From the NCBI GenBank assembly GCA_030248215.1, contig JASANG010000406.1:62001-126000 (forward strand): a stretch of DNA of 64,000 nt, in the 5' to 3' direction. Position 1 is the first letter of the stretch; each line of letters begins with the position of its first letter. The translations under genes were made by a program, and so were the position numbers. Source of the stretch: Enoplolaimus lenunculus (taxonomy: Eukaryota; Nematoda; Enoplea; Enoplida; Thoracostomopsidae). The notes under the pieces are model-generated. The model worked only from the letters and a program-made list of their open reading frames with translations, did no database searches and was not told the DNA's origin. Positions 23,301 through 33,427 of the stretch are shown in pieces.

Positions 23301-26300
23301 ACAAGAAGCAGGAATTCTTTTATTCTTAGAAACAGGAGCGGGAAACGGAACAGCAAACATAATATTGCAACGTCGAATTACTGCTAAACTGACTAAAATC
23401 AAAATAAAATATGCTGCCTGTCACCTATTTTGCAGTTATAATACTCAGTTCTTCAAATTCCACAAAACATCGGTCAAATGCTTTCAGGAATTGAATTTTT
23501 GCACGACTTTCGGTGAAACCATGCTTCAATGGAAATAAAATAATTGAAGACACCAATAAGGGCTGCTGTCCTCATTCCAAACATTACGATTTCTGGACCA
23601 GAAGTGGTTTACGAAACAACAATACAAAATTTTTACACTGTAATTGTTCTCAAATAAACTACGCCTCGAACTTTTATATTCTCTTAGTTCTCCAATGCAG
23701 TATGGAAACGGAAGGATTTCCATAGATTTAAAGTTTCAAAGACGAAAATGAGGTCTACAATATTGTGAGGTGTTCAGTGTGCAGAACTGCTGCTTTAGCA
23801 CCGCGATAAAAACTCGGTCCATGTAAGAACATAGCCATGGCGGTGGAGGAGGTTAAGGTGATAACCCTATTTTGCGAATTTTCTACTTGGGTTTTTAAAA
23901 CACAGCGTCAGTTTGCAGCAAAACAAACACTCTTAGAAATTATCGAACATAATTCCCGCTTCCTAAATCTAGGCTACGCCAAAACGCCTACTAAGCAAGC
24001 CTAAACCTATGTATGAAACTAAGCGTTAGTCTAAAACCTAATCCTAGGCCTAAATCTACCGGACTCGACGTTTCCCCATGGACAGGCCCCTAAAATCATC
24101 ATGAGCCAAAAAGTCAAGAAACTTACCAGATGAGATAAGCCTATCGTAGACGACAGTTTTAGGCCGAATCGTGAGCTTTTCTTACGCATACTGTGAATAT
24201 TTATTTTGGCAAGTCTCCCAGTCAATGTAATATCATCTTGTCTGTATTTTTGCACTAAAATAATACAAAAAATTATTGACCTTCTACCTTCCAAATATGA
24301 ATTGTTCATAACTCAACAATTTCCAAGTTTCACACAAGTCCTAAGAGTTTTGCCTAGATTTATTTCGACAAGTTACATCGCAGAGCCCAGTGAAATAGAA
24401 CTATCACCAAGATAAGCCCTGCAAACTGGACAAGTGCTTACCGAAGAAAAACTTTATCGTTTACTCATAGAATTTAAATATTTAAAATTAATGTTTTGTT
24501 TAATTTACAATTTCCAAAACAAGTAATACTCTAACAGAAAAGCATAGGCATCAACAAACTACAAATAAAATTACACATTATAAAGCAATGACCTTATATG
24601 AGTCCATTTTTGCGACACACAACACTTCTACAAATTTGGTTAGGTTAAAACTTACCTAACTCTTTTCGCCGCTTATAATCATCCATGAATTGAGCAACTG
24701 CTGCCATACAGTCTATTGCATCTACAAGTTTTGCTTTGTCAGAATGACTGAACTCTGTATTCTACAAATACAGCCGAGAACTTAAATAATTAAAGCTATA
24801 ACGCAGAACATAGGAAATTTTGGTACAGTACCAATTAATTTTTGCAATTCACATTGACATCACACTATTAAAAATTAGGGATGTGCCTTACCAAAATTTT
24901 TGCCGATGCCGATTCCTGTTTTAAAATTTTCCTGATGCCGAACCGATGCCGATTCCAACTTTAGTACACCATGGTTAATAAGCAGATAGAATACTACATT
25001 ACGTTATTATATGAAGGCTTAAACCTTAACCATCATAATTTTATAAGAACGGTTAATTTCAATTAACTTTTTCAAACACAAACGCAATAGAGATAACAAT
25101 TTTCGTGAGCAGACACACTATTGTGCGTCCAGAAATGAAACTGATAGCATTCCAACTGACTGGTATGTCCAAAAGTATCCGCAAAGAATCAGCATTTTTT
25201 TGGAGTGCCGATGCCGATACTCACGAAAAGTGCCGATTATTACCGCTGCCGATGCCGATACTCACGAAAAGAATCAGCATTTCTTTGGAGTGCCGATGCC
25301 GATACTCACGAAAAGTGCCGATTATTACCGCTGCCGATGCCGATACTCACGAAAAGTGCCGATTATTACCGCTGCCGATTAATCGGCACATCCCTATTAA
25401 AAATAAAAGCAAGGTTGGACATAATGCAAAAACATCCAGGTTTCTGGCTGCCGATTACTTTGTACATGCGGGTCATATTCGAAGAACAACAACTTTGTAG
25501 CATTTTTTGGATTTACCTTCGCAAGTTCGTTGAGAAACAATGGGTATTTGAGCATACGTTGTACAGGCCGGGAAATGGCACTATTAATATCGAAACAAGT
25601 TCTTGTACGTCGTATTTCTTCCAGGCACTCGTTACCGTACTGTTTCAGATCGTTTGCACCCTCATTCTTAAACAGTAATATCAACATTTTATATCCTAAA
25701 TCGTTTCTTTCCACTGGTTCAACCTTTTACAACTAAGCAGTGTGAAGACCATTCTTCCAGATTCAAACTGAAGGTATTTTCTTACGATAATTTACTCTTG
25801 CCCTAACTGTCACTATACAGTATTCTCTTCTGGAATCATTTAACGCCGCTTTTGGCAGACCACAAATCGAGATTGACTGGGTGAGGACCACCCCCAAGAG
25901 AGAGCCCAGAACTAACGCAAAACAACAAACACAGCTGCTTCTAGGTTTAATTCAAATACAAAAATGTTATACAACAAAACAAAATCCTTTAAAAAATTAT
26001 TGTTGTACTACTATTCTTACTTTTTCAAACACTTGCATCAATTTTTGCAGTTCCTCAGAATACGTCGCAAAATGTTTGTTAAAATCGTCGGCACATTGCA
26101 TGAAACATTCGCCAAACTCTTGTTCACCAAACGATTTCGCTGCAAAAATCAAACAAGGCGTGTTACATCCATAACCAGAGAAATTCAAAGTTTTGTTTGT
26201 CAAATTCACAATCTGTTTTAAAACTATGTAGTGCGGCTAACTAAAGCTGTTTCATTACTTATTACTTTGTTTACTGGCGTTTCAAAAATTTTTTACCCAG

Positions 26301-29300
26301 ATTTCTTTATCTCGAGAGCAGGCAAAGAAATCCCCTGAAAAGCACCTTCTCTTACGAGACTGGGTTGTTAAAATGACAGGTTAAATCGTATAATAACGTA
26401 AGCCAATACAACAGGTTTCGGAATAAGTCAGTTAACTGCTTTCGCACGAAATTAATCACTTTCACGCAAATAAATGTTACGTTATATAAACGCATACTTA
26501 AAGATGCCCAGATTTTTAAGCAACATCTATCTTCTGGTGCCACTTGACACATACACGACGATAATCCGAATTTGATTAACGAGGAAACTTTCTTTAAAAA
26601 CAAAAAAAACCAAATCAACTGCGAAACATTAAAAACCAAACTTACAGCGCTCTGCCTCCATCAAATTTAATAGTTTGGTCGACACACTAACAACGCAACC
26701 CAAAGAAGAGAGTGGAATTCCAAATCCTGGACATAAAACCTAAAAGTTACCAAAATATATAAATAGAAAAGCCGCAACGCGTCCAGAAGTTTTAGCCATT
26801 GAGTTCGGACGTATAGCTATAAAGAATTTGGCACAAATTAATTTAGTTTATATATCATATCTATTTATTTATATAAAGTGTATTGAAACCGCTCAAGTAG
26901 TATTTCGCAGTCAATATAAATCAGTGTTCGTATTCTCAAACGAGTGTAACACCTATTGCCAGTTGATGTTAGGTTTTCTAACTTTTGAATTAGTGAATGA
27001 TGCGATTCGAAATATGGCAATGTTATTACATTTGATATACTATCCTACTACTGTGCATAATTTCAGATCTGGAGTTGTTTTAGACAGCGCAGCTAATTGT
27101 GTTCGTGACTGCAGACCAAAAGCAGCGAAACAGAAACGTACTTCTGGAAGTTTTCTGCGATGGAACACCCGTCGATAAACCTCTAAATCAGCCAAATATT
27201 CGCGTTCACTTTGAATTATTTCTTCAATAAGATTGACCCGTACAGCACGACGTTCTTCTTGTTTGCGATGCTCAGCACGTTCGCGCTCTTCCTCCAATGC
27301 TACAATAAACAAAATACAAGAAAAGCATAATATGCAGCAGCGGAATATATCAATATCATAACCGTAAATATCAACAACAAAACTCAATCCGTAGTCTGGA
27401 TCCGCCCTTAGACTTAAAATCCCTGATGCGAACAGATATCTTCTTAGAGTTATAGAAAATACAGGACCTTCTCGTAAATAATCGGACACTGTAAGATAAA
27501 AATGAAAACGTAGAAAGGAAATATAGAAGCTGAATGACAATTATCAGTTATGAATGCTCATGAAAAGGGCAGACGCCAAATTTGCACAAAGTACGTATAA
27601 CAACGTTTGGCATTACTTGGCGTTCAACTTACTAATACTTGGCTTTTTCAAAGCAGGCGGCTGCGCAGGCCGAGGCGGTGCCTTTTTTGCGTTGCGCTCA
27701 ACGTTGCACCTGTAAATAATTTCCATAACAAATAATCCTGATAGCAGAGATCATCATCGTTTTGTAGTTTCATGCCCAACTTGCAATACAAACACAACTT
27801 CATGTGCAACCAAAAAACTAAGCTTCAAAAGTTCTACCCCCATAACGCATGCGGTGGAAAACCAATGTATATGTTTATTCTATATACAAGCAGGATTAAA
27901 ATAACACTAAAATAAAATTGTTTTATCCGACGAAGTACGTAAGTGTAAACACTGTGTCACACAAGTGAGTTTAAATGAGCGCTGATAATGGTTAACGGAA
28001 TCCTCAATATGGCTTTTGACAATATATCCTTCACACACAATATATCCATCTATCTCTATCTCTTAATAAATATTAGACCAGGGATAGTGGTCTCGGTCTT
28101 GGTGTCGGTCAAGCCAAGTCACGGTATTTTTGAGTCTCGGTGGTTTGGAACCGTGTATGACTGTATTGGCAACTCAGTGAAATACAAAATTTCATAGTTA
28201 CGCAATGATTACGAGCAGATATTCTGAAAAACCATAAAAGGCTATGAAAAATACAAGAACTATAAAAACACAAAAAACTACAAAAAAAGCATTAGAAATA
28301 GATATTTTAAAAAAAATTTTTTCCGGTGATGACCAAAAATTGACCGACGCTTCTTGCCCGGCTTCGGTAGTCAGGTCTCGGTCTCGGTTTTTAACGGAAA
28401 CCGCAAATCCCTGTATTACACAGGTTAAGGTTTGATGTTAGCGCGATGGAAAATAATTCGCTTGTAACTTCAAGCATAAAAACATACTGTTCCATTGGAA
28501 ATCCAGCAAGATTCTGATAACAACTATTCGCCGATGAACGTTGAGTTATGGCACGAGTAAACACGTCATCTATGTCCTGTTGTTCGGTACCTAAAATAAA
28601 ACTGAGTTGAGTTATGAAATAATAAACTTGAAAAACTACACCAATGCAGCAGGCATGGTGTAACCAGAATTCCGATTCCGCTAGGAAAAGTTAGTTTTTT
28701 CACTATACGGTTGCGAGTAACATGACCATAGAGAAAGCGTATACGATTCATCATCGAATACTCTCGCTAATCTGAACAAAAAAATTAGAATTGCAATGTC
28801 GGAGTCGAAAATTAAATTTTGCCTGGATCACAAATTGAACTGGGATTGTCCTAAAACCTGGCATGATTTATATTTTAGCACCTGAAAGAATGTTGTAACG
28901 ATTGACAAAAATCTTTACTTTAACTTTAACGTAAATCATACGTGCACTTGAGAAATATGTAATGCTCGGCTCCGGTAAAAAATAGACATCCTGCTCCGGT
29001 ATGACATAACCCAACATTATACTATTATTTATAACCAAAATCCTAATATTTTGCAATGTATTTTGTTCGAAATGATAATAATTAATACTTGAAAAGCCCA
29101 GTTAATACTAAGACTTTTGTAAAACAAAATTATAGCTTGCACAATTGGCGGAGCACAAATCTCCCTATGAAACGAACGTCCGGCATGTAAGCACCCACGG
29201 AATCAATAAACATAAGCTCGATTTTGAGTGGTTTGAGTTAGTCATACAACATTTCAATCTACACTAATTCACTAACCTTGATTTGCGGATACTGGCATGA

Positions 29301-32300
29301 ATCTCGCAGCATTATAACTAACCGCAGTCGGCTGGTTGAAGTTTAGTGGCACAGGTGACGGATGGCTCGCACTGCTCACTCCACTAGACAAGCTGTCAAG
29401 AGATTTATTCATTAAACTAGTGAGAATTTCGTTGGCTGCAGGTGCTGTTGTCATTGCCTGAGGGGCCGGCGAGCGAACCTGAGGTGCGGCAAATCTTGTG
29501 ATTTCTGGGCTTGACCCAAATTTCGCTGAATCGTTTCGAGAAATCACAGGCAAACTGTCATCAAAATGTTCGATAAACCCCACTGGGATAAGACCCACAC
29601 AGTTGCTACTTTGTGATCTAGCTTCAACCCACTCCGCGTCTACAACCTGTGTGATATAAATTTGTTCACCGACACGAGCGGTTAAATCTCCCTGTTCCAC
29701 CCCTGAAAATTCGTATTTAACCACACAGAAGTCACCAATTGTGTAACGTGTTGCAGTTTTGTTAGACATGGTACCATCCAAACATACAGGAGATTGGCTC
29801 ACCGAAGAACGAACCATATCAACAGTTGACGATGAGTTATTCAATTCACTGGCCTCTAACTCAGCATTTTCAGACAGCGGGCTCAAAGTGACGGGACCTG
29901 TAGTTGTGTTGGGTTTTGCGGCTATACTTTGAACATATGGCAAATCTGGATTACAATCAACAATTATATCAAGATATTCGGTTGGTATAATACCGACTGC
30001 CCCATTCAAGCCGCACTCACTCCAAGCGTCTTCAAAATGCCGTATTAATTCAACTATTTCTCCTTCGGTTGCTGATAACTCACCCGGGTACGCCGCTGAG
30101 AACGTATATCTAACCCGAGCATATGGATTCACAGCGGATGTGCTTGATAATGAAATCGGGTGTAGCTTAGTACACTCTTTTGAATTACTTTGAGGCATAG
30201 TCCTTTCAGTCCCTACCGCCACCTTTGTCATTTCGAGTGATTCGATGGGTAAAGAATTCATTCGCTGCGCGACACCCCTCGTTGTTCTATTAAGAACCAC
30301 TTCGGTATTGCTTGAGTGAAGCCATGGCGCGTTTGAAATTTCTACAAAAGCTTTCGGAAACACCCCCGTTTGGCCTGCGCTATTACGACCGCGACACCAC
30401 ATGCCGTCAACAAAATCGTAAATTTCAACTGTTTCACCGATATGAAGCTCAATTTCTTCAGACAGCTTTGGTTTCAAGTCTTGAATAACTTTTGCGACGA
30501 TTTTACCCGTTTCTTCTCTGCATGTCGCTGAAATACAAAGTGCATTACCTACAACAAAGTAGTTCATAACAGTATTAAATAAACGCATCTATTCATTATA
30601 TATGGCAAAGCAACAAATGCACAGAACCAACTCGTTTTCCACGGATACGTAAGCGCCGACACTTATTCCATTATATTTAACGCAAGTTACTGTTATTCTA
30701 CCCAACACTAAATAAATTGCGAATCATATGATTGACTTTCATAGTTTTAATGTCAATCTTGTCTAAACAAATCCTTCAAACTACAAATTGGGTCTAGCTT
30801 TTAATATAAACTCAAGCGGTTAAGGCTGATAAAATTGGAACAATCAACTATCCAGCAGTTGACGCTGAAAAATCATCTGAATAAATGTAAACGTGCATTG
30901 TCCTTAGATTGGTTAACTAAAAATACGAACATTCATGATATCATATCTGTGCCAGTAACAGGAACGTTACGGTGCAATCAAATAACGTGCCAAATCCTGT
31001 CATTACCTATAGTAGCACCATTTTCCAGGCTTTCGTACTTCTTCAATACCCGTGCGTGATTAACAGGAAACAGTCCGCGTCGACCACAAATTTCGCCCTG
31101 CCACCAATTATCATCAACTTTGATAATTCCCATTATTATATCGCCTAAAACAAAAGTCATCATATGAACTCGATAAAAGTCATCATATGAACTCCATAAA
31201 ACCCACCATGTTCAAAATTCCTGCTGGACACCTACTCAGCCATCATATATACAACCAGTAGGTTCAGTTGCAGTTGAAGGTTAGGAAACCGCCGATAAAT
31301 CGGGATCGGCTTTGCAAAAAATGGTCCAATTTTTACTAATACTTTTATGCACTTAGCTAACCGTGAGTTGGAATGCTGTCGACGCTCTGAAAAATGCTGC
31401 CAGAAGTTCGTACCTACTGTATTCGCATTATATCTATTCAAGTTTTTCAACTCTTAATATGCATTTTAATGCGTACCTTACAAAGATGCTATATGATATT
31501 TATGTCCCCCCACTGCCGAAAAAGTAAAGGCATGAACCTGGGGCAGACCAAATATATGAGCAGACTTGGTTGTGTATGTGTGGCCATCACCCCACAGGGA
31601 GGGTGCACAAATTCGTCCCTTTAACAATTTTACGGAAAATATATAACAGCATTGGTTTTCATAAAATTACAAAAAATGCAACACAGACGTCAGATGTGTA
31701 GGCTAAAATTTTAAACATACGCTTAATAGAGATATCCCAGGGCCGGATAATACGGTGTCGTGGACGATACCAGATGGCACCATGGACGATATTAGAAAAA
31801 CAATATCCCGTGGCATAATTTAGTCAGAATCCGAACGCAGCACAGGATGTTTATTACGTTACCATAGGCAAAATGTCGCATGAGGCCATATGGCAAATAA
31901 ACGCATTAACACTAATTTTACAACATGGGTGTGTTGACAAAATGTCGCGTAACGCGATATCATAAAAACGGTACCGTACTCACAGGTATATGTTTACGCA
32001 AAAGGTACTTAAATTTTGAAGTTTAGTGTTTTTTGCTGGCCCAAACCCCGGGTCCCGGGTAAAATCCTGCCCGGGACATCTCTAACGCTTATAATGATAG
32101 GTTATATTATGCAAATCCGCATTTATTTGATGCAAAGATTCGTACCCTTCACAAAATTCAGATCTTCTGTTTGATTGGACACGTAGGGATTGTGAGCTAA
32201 AAACAACGTCGCATTCTGCCATTGGTTCGGAAGTTGTATCTTCGTCACAAATGATTTCGGAAATATTCCACTTGAGTCATTTACGACTTGAAAACCATGG

Positions 32301-32647
32301 AGCCTATAACATTATTTAACATCCTTCAGTTTTTCTGCAATAATTTATACAGACGTACGTATACAACGTTAAAAACAAGCCAGGCATAAAGCTGTTATAT
32401 ATTTACAAAAATAAACGATGAAAGCAACAAAAATACAATTAAATTTACATATAAATAGAAAACTGAGTGCGCATGAGACTGGTGATTAGTATCATTACAA
32501 TATCACGCTCGCAATTTTTGAAACTTACCAATTAGAATCTATTTCTTTGTCGACATATATTACATCGCCACTATCGAAACACAATTCTCCCTTAACACCG
32601 GAAGCGAAGGAATGAACTGCGCGTGCCCAAAACGACAGTTCACTCAT
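11242..32647 (-). CDS. DNMBP: DNMBP/Tuba: SH3x5-DH-BAR-SH3x2 Cdc42 exchange factor, complete coding sequence
   Basis: Nineteen coding exons (listed singly) add to 5514 nt, 1837 codons plus TAG; every junction is GT-AG with matching phase. The ATG at 32647 follows an in-frame TAA. Order: SH3-1 (about 8-62), SH3-2 (70-128), SH3-3 (147-203), SH3-4 (274-328), SH3-5 (405-460), Pro-rich and coiled segment (590-630), DH (about 630-845), BAR (about 850-1080), SH3-6 (about 1175-1237), a 540-residue polyQ-containing region, SH3-7 (1778-1837). The motif KINIHSMRKKS after the DH domain and LNSLFTGPTKLISKRADKLL in the BAR domain match human DNMBP closely. Human DNMBP (1577 residues) has four N-terminal and two C-terminal SH3s. 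The family activates Cdc42 and ties dynamin to actin regulators at junctions. The order SH3-DH-BAR-SH3 makes another identity unlikely. Confidence 0.97.
11795..12196. mobile_element. hAT-like element (402 bp) with TTTACCCGCGGGTA motifs, last DNMBP intron
   Basis: Left TAGAGTAGGAAGTGGGCA, right ATGTCCCACTCTG, flanked by gttcaaat and gttcaacc (six of eight bases shared). The interior carries many tttacccgcg motifs in both orientations. No coding capacity. Confidence 0.65.
12948..14605 (-). CDS. DNMBP: DNMBP exon 18: end of SH3-6 and a 540-residue polyQ-containing region
   Basis: 1658 nt, the largest exon, acceptor tttgttacag, donor GTACAA|gtaagt, phase 0. EIKGFLPQSSLKLY completes SH3-6. The rest is low-complexity: a glutamine tract of roughly 30 residues with a few His interruptions near residues 1297-1335, a Thr run, and several proline clusters such as RSAPLPPRPGVSS, which resemble SH3 ligands. 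It is likely disordered. Human DNMBP also has a long variable region at this point. Confidence 0.95.
14287..14395 (-). repeat. CAA/CAG glutamine-codon repeat inside DNMBP exon 18
   Basis: On the + strand nearly pure gtt/ttg trinucleotides with isolated ggt and cgt interruptions. On the coding strand these are mostly CAA codons (Gln) with CAC and CGA interruptions. A shorter repeat of six GTT units at about 14000-14024 encodes a Thr run. Confidence 0.95.
16566..17045. mobile_element. Element carrying the TTAGGC-type array, DNMBP intron 17
   Basis: It starts with the same end as the 83-bp units near 6051 (cagaacgtttttcggcggca, agtaagcttaagctttagac) and ends ggaatatgcttacactactg, like the copy at 34676-34845. 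The middle is the expanded hexamer array. Confidence 0.65.
16651..17020. repeat. 36-bp higher-order repeat of TTAGGC-like hexamers
   Basis: The repeating unit is six hexamers: aggctt aggctt aggtat aggctc attctt acgttt, about nine copies with a few changes and one insertion. The base hexamer equals TTAGGC. Long open frames across it (MSLYLSLSLNVR on minus) only reflect the period and are not genes. Confidence 0.92.
17141..17250 (-). repeat. tRNA-derived SINE, copy 1
   Basis: Read on minus: GCGTAGCTCAGTGGTTGTAG (A box) and GTGGGTTCCGAGTCCC (B box with one inserted base), then a tail GTACAATTTTCATGAACGAC. It shares the tail with the copy at 18803-18907, so it is a SINE rather than a tRNA gene. 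Confidence 0.75.
17695..18222. repeat. About 173-bp tandem repeat, three units
   Basis: Units start with ctaatatg at 17695, 17866 and 18041 (171 and 175 bp). Each holds ggttttggaggtttgtaaac, then cgcacccaaaaacc and gctgaaattagattgctt. Divergence between units is low but visible. Confidence 0.92.
18223..18460. repeat. Unclassified repeat with a GGAC run
   Basis: It follows the 173-bp units directly. It contains cggacggacagacggacgga at about 18349-18370 and the GC-rich cttcgcgaaacttagctcgg. Short GGAC arrays of this kind are common in dispersed repeats; no coding frame is supported. Confidence 0.5.
18803..18907 (-). repeat. tRNA-derived SINE, copy 2
   Basis: Read on minus: GCATAGCTCAGTGGTTAGAG, then a well paired T arm GTGGGTTCGAGTCTCAC, then a tail GTTTTCGTGAATGGCTCTAT. 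The acceptor stem does not pair, so it is not an intact tRNA. The tail is shared with 17141-17250. Confidence 0.75.
19950..20148 (-). CDS. DNMBP: DNMBP exon 17: first part of SH3-6
   Basis: The acceptor is gctatttttag; the donor GGAG|gttggt, phase 1. It encodes NRAQLFRQYPQSQLYRVITA then YELRAEAGDIVAVLVCKD and KRRWFCDNG. It corresponds to human ...LLARYPPEKLFQAERNF... and the SH3 that follows. It overlaps a long open frame on the other strand, which is not coding. Confidence 0.93.
20543..20782 (-). CDS. DNMBP: DNMBP exon 16: BAR to SH3-6 linker
   Basis: The acceptor is cgttttag; the donor CAAAAG|gtactc is weak but gives phase 0, as exon 17 needs. The encoded segment includes KRSLDTIQGLSFNTPPPTQQ and a Ser-rich basic tail; no domain. 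Confidence 0.85.
20871..20993. repeat. Inverted-repeat element with ggcaccgt ends, DNMBP intron 15
   Basis: The left part cggcaccgtctggcg...gacgtccgtcacc is mirrored at the right by cggtgacgtacggacgtc...aacggtgcc. Related sequence occurs at 61965-62030 and 44878-44920. Confidence 0.6.
21231..21413 (-). CDS. DNMBP: DNMBP exon 15: BAR domain, last helices
   Basis: The acceptor is tttgtttag and the donor AAACTG|gttagt, phase 0. It encodes RSDYEALNNQLLEELPALNK and FFTAINNAFRPLKL, matching the YEALNAQLLDELPKFH segment of human DNMBP. Confidence 0.94.
22043..22198 (-). CDS. DNMBP: DNMBP exon 14: BAR domain
   Basis: The acceptor is ttccgttttag and the donor ACGAAA|gtgagt, phase 0. It encodes DPLLQLNSLFTGPTKLISKR and ADKLLDYDNAASRAEKSKG; FTGP-KL--KR-DKLLD-xN is shared with human DNMBP. 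Confidence 0.95.
22931..23167 (-). CDS. DNMBP: DNMBP exon 13: BAR domain, first helix
   Basis: The acceptor is aataatttag and the donor GAAATG|gtacaa, phase 0. It encodes DEKFESFEKSFRVVEKLVKN and RLYLSLWQRVTSHISEEM, a long amphipathic helix as in the BAR domain of DNMBP. Confidence 0.93.
24127..24254 (-). CDS. DNMBP: DNMBP exon 12: DH-BAR junction
   Basis: The acceptor is tattattttag and the donor CATCTG|gtaagt, phase 0. It encodes RLAKINIHSMRKKSSRFGLK; the KxNIHSxxKKSxR string is diagnostic for DNMBP. Confidence 0.95.
24656..24761 (-). CDS. DNMBP: DNMBP exon 11: end of DH domain
   Basis: The acceptor is gtatttgtag and the donor GTTAG|gtaagt, phase 1. It encodes HSDKAKLVDAIDCMAAVAQF and MDDYKRRKEL, the typical last DH helix. 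Confidence 0.94.
24876..25396. mobile_element. hAT-like MITE (521 bp) with perfect 8-bp target duplication, DNMBP intron 10
   Basis: Ends TAGGGATGTGCC and GGCACATCCCTA, flanked by TTAAAAAT on both sides (24868-24875, 25397-25404). It is internally expanded: gccgatgccgatactcacga recurs about four times between 25205 and 25375. Non-coding. The same family as 37212-37579. Confidence 0.9.
25517..25723 (-). CDS. DNMBP: DNMBP exon 10: DH domain, conserved CR3
   Basis: The acceptor is gtaaaag, the only one restoring phase 0; the donor is GCGAAG|gtaaat. It encodes SAISRPVQRMLKYPLFLNEL, the signature RhoGEF helix that contacts the GTPase, preceded by CLEEIRRTRTCFDIN. Confidence 0.96.
26021..26139 (-). 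CDS. DNMBP: DNMBP exon 9: DH domain
   Basis: The acceptor is gatttttgcag and the donor GAAAAA|gtaaga, phase 0. It encodes ADDFNKHFATYSEELQKLMQ, the DH helix with the Y-x-Y/F-like core preceding the conserved CR3 helix. Confidence 0.93.
26646..26739 (-). CDS. DNMBP: DNMBP exon 8: DH domain
   Basis: The acceptor is aacttttag and the donor CGCT|gtaagt, phase 1. It encodes GIPLSSLGCVVSVSTKLLNL then MEAERS, corresponding to the DH segment between the first and second conserved regions. Confidence 0.9.
27142..27299 (-). CDS. DNMBP: DNMBP exon 7: charged helix and start of DH domain
   Basis: The acceptor is tttattgtag and the donor GAA|gtacgt, phase 0. A charged helical segment (EEERERAEHRKQEERRA) leads into LIEEIIQSEREYLADLEVYR, the conserved first helix of RhoGEF (DH) domains. 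Confidence 0.95.
27633..27709 (-). CDS. DNMBP: DNMBP exon 6: proline-rich linker
   Basis: 77 nt. The acceptor is tatttacag and the donor ATTA|gtaagt, phase 1. It encodes KKAPPRPAQPPALKKPS, a basic proline-rich stretch that could bind SH3 domains (inference). Confidence 0.88.
28079..28413. mobile_element. hAT-like MITE (335 bp), DNMBP intron 5
   Basis: Left CAGGGATAGTGGTCTCGG, right CCGCAAATCCCTG, flanked by TATTAGAC and TATTACAC (seven of eight). The interior carries ggtctcggt repeats. A related sequence lies near 47030-47410. Confidence 0.75.
28488..28590 (-). CDS. DNMBP: DNMBP exon 5: linker
   Basis: The acceptor is ttttattttag and the donor GAACA|gtatgt, phase 2. It encodes TEQQDIDDVFTRAITQRSSA and a short tail; no domain. 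It was identified by splice sites and phase agreement on both sides. Confidence 0.85.
29277..30527 (-). CDS. DNMBP: DNMBP exon 4: SH3-3, SH3-4, SH3-5 and linkers
   Basis: 1251 nt, acceptor gtatttcag, donor CAAG|gttagt, phase 1. SH3-3 contains DGMWCRGRNSAGQTGVFPKA; SH3-4 contains YARVRYTFSAAYPGELSATE; SH3-5 contains FCVVKYEFSGVEQGDLTARV. The linkers of about 70-80 residues are Ser/Thr-rich. Human DNMBP has only four SH3s in this part of the protein. Confidence 0.95.
31007..31144 (-). CDS. DNMBP: DNMBP exon 3: end of SH3-2
   Basis: The acceptor is ttgttttag. It encodes GDIIMGIIKVDDNWWQGEIC and GRRGLFPVNHARVL, with the SH3 WW pair and the G-LFP-N motif. The donor is ATAG|gtaatg, phase 1. Confidence 0.94.
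32146..32303 (-). CDS. DNMBP: DNMBP exon 2: end of SH3-1, start of SH3-2
   Basis: The acceptor is gttatag. NWLHGFQVVNDSSGIFPKSF completes SH3-1; ATLFLAHNPYVSNQTEDLNF opens SH3-2. The donor is AAGG|gtacga, phase 1, a weak site fixed by the frame of exon 3. Confidence 0.93.
32529..32647 (-). CDS. DNMBP: DNMBP exon 1: start codon, first half of SH3-1
   Basis: ATG at 32647-32645 with TAA in frame 9 nt upstream. It encodes ARAVHSFASGVKGELCFDSG, the ALYDY-like start of an SH3. The donor is AATTG|gtaagt, phase 2. Confidence 0.95.
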
Positions 32648-33221
32648 TGCTGTTTATAACATAATCTTGGACTTCGGACACCTTTTCTTCTAAATGAACA
32701 GGTCCTGCTGCGGAGTTTAACCAGAACACACTGCACCATTAATATATTAATAATTTACACATATGTAATGCTTTATATACAGTGTGTACTCACATCCACA
32801 TCTTCATAAGATTTTAACGAAAAAGTATAGCAGAAAACGTTTTTCAACAATCGGCTCTTTTTCGAAAGGAGTTTGTACGCCCAACAATCTAAAGGAAAAG
32901 ACAAACTATGCAAATGAGAAACGCATAAAAATAAACGATTTCAAGATCACAAAAAATGCATAACTGACTTAAGCCGTAAATGTCCAATTACGTGCGAAAA
33001 TCCGAGTTTCGGGCCTCATATCCATTGTGATAATTTGGGTTGGATAGGGTACGACAGTTTTTTAGTTATTAGTTCTTGCAGCTGAAAATGAGCTTTCGTT
33101 CTTACGACATTTCGATCCAATGACCGTATGTGTATGCGCGGTGCAGCTGGTGTATGTGCATAGTGTGTAATATTAAGACACATACATACTCGTGCACATA
33201 TAGCACCAGAGAAAATTATAT

Positions 33222-33296
33222 CTGCCGCGTGGTGTAATTGGTAGCGCGCTTGAATCGAGAGCGAGTGGTCCGAGGTTCGATTCCCGGCGTGGCCAT
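33222..33296 (+). repeat. tRNA-like SINE head
   Basis: A box tggtgtaattggtagcgcgc and perfect B box ggttcgattcc; six of seven acceptor pairs possible, but the T stem has mismatches and the anticodon loop lacks U33, so it is more likely a SINE head or tRNA relic than a working tRNA gene. Confidence 0.6.
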
Positions 33297-33360
33297 ATGT
33301 TTCGGAGAAATTTAGGGGAAAACCATATACATTCGCAGTACTTCGGAGAAAGGGGTCGTC

Positions 33361-33401
33361 CCAGCTGCGCAGTTCTCTACCACTGAGCCAAGGCGCCTCA
33401 C
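33361..33401 (-). repeat. Truncated tRNA-like sequence facing the one at 33222
   Basis: Read on minus: GAGGCGCCTTGGCTCAGTGG then TAGAGAACTGCGC. It has a perfect A box but no B box where one should be. It lies about 65 bp from the + copy and converges on it. Confidence 0.5.
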
Positions 33402-33427
33402 ACATATTGCTAAGTTTTCAGGTTTGA

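Noticed and set aside
33224-33295. Possible tRNA gene on plus
   Set aside because: T-stem mismatches and an anticodon loop without U33; kept only as a tRNA-like SINE head.
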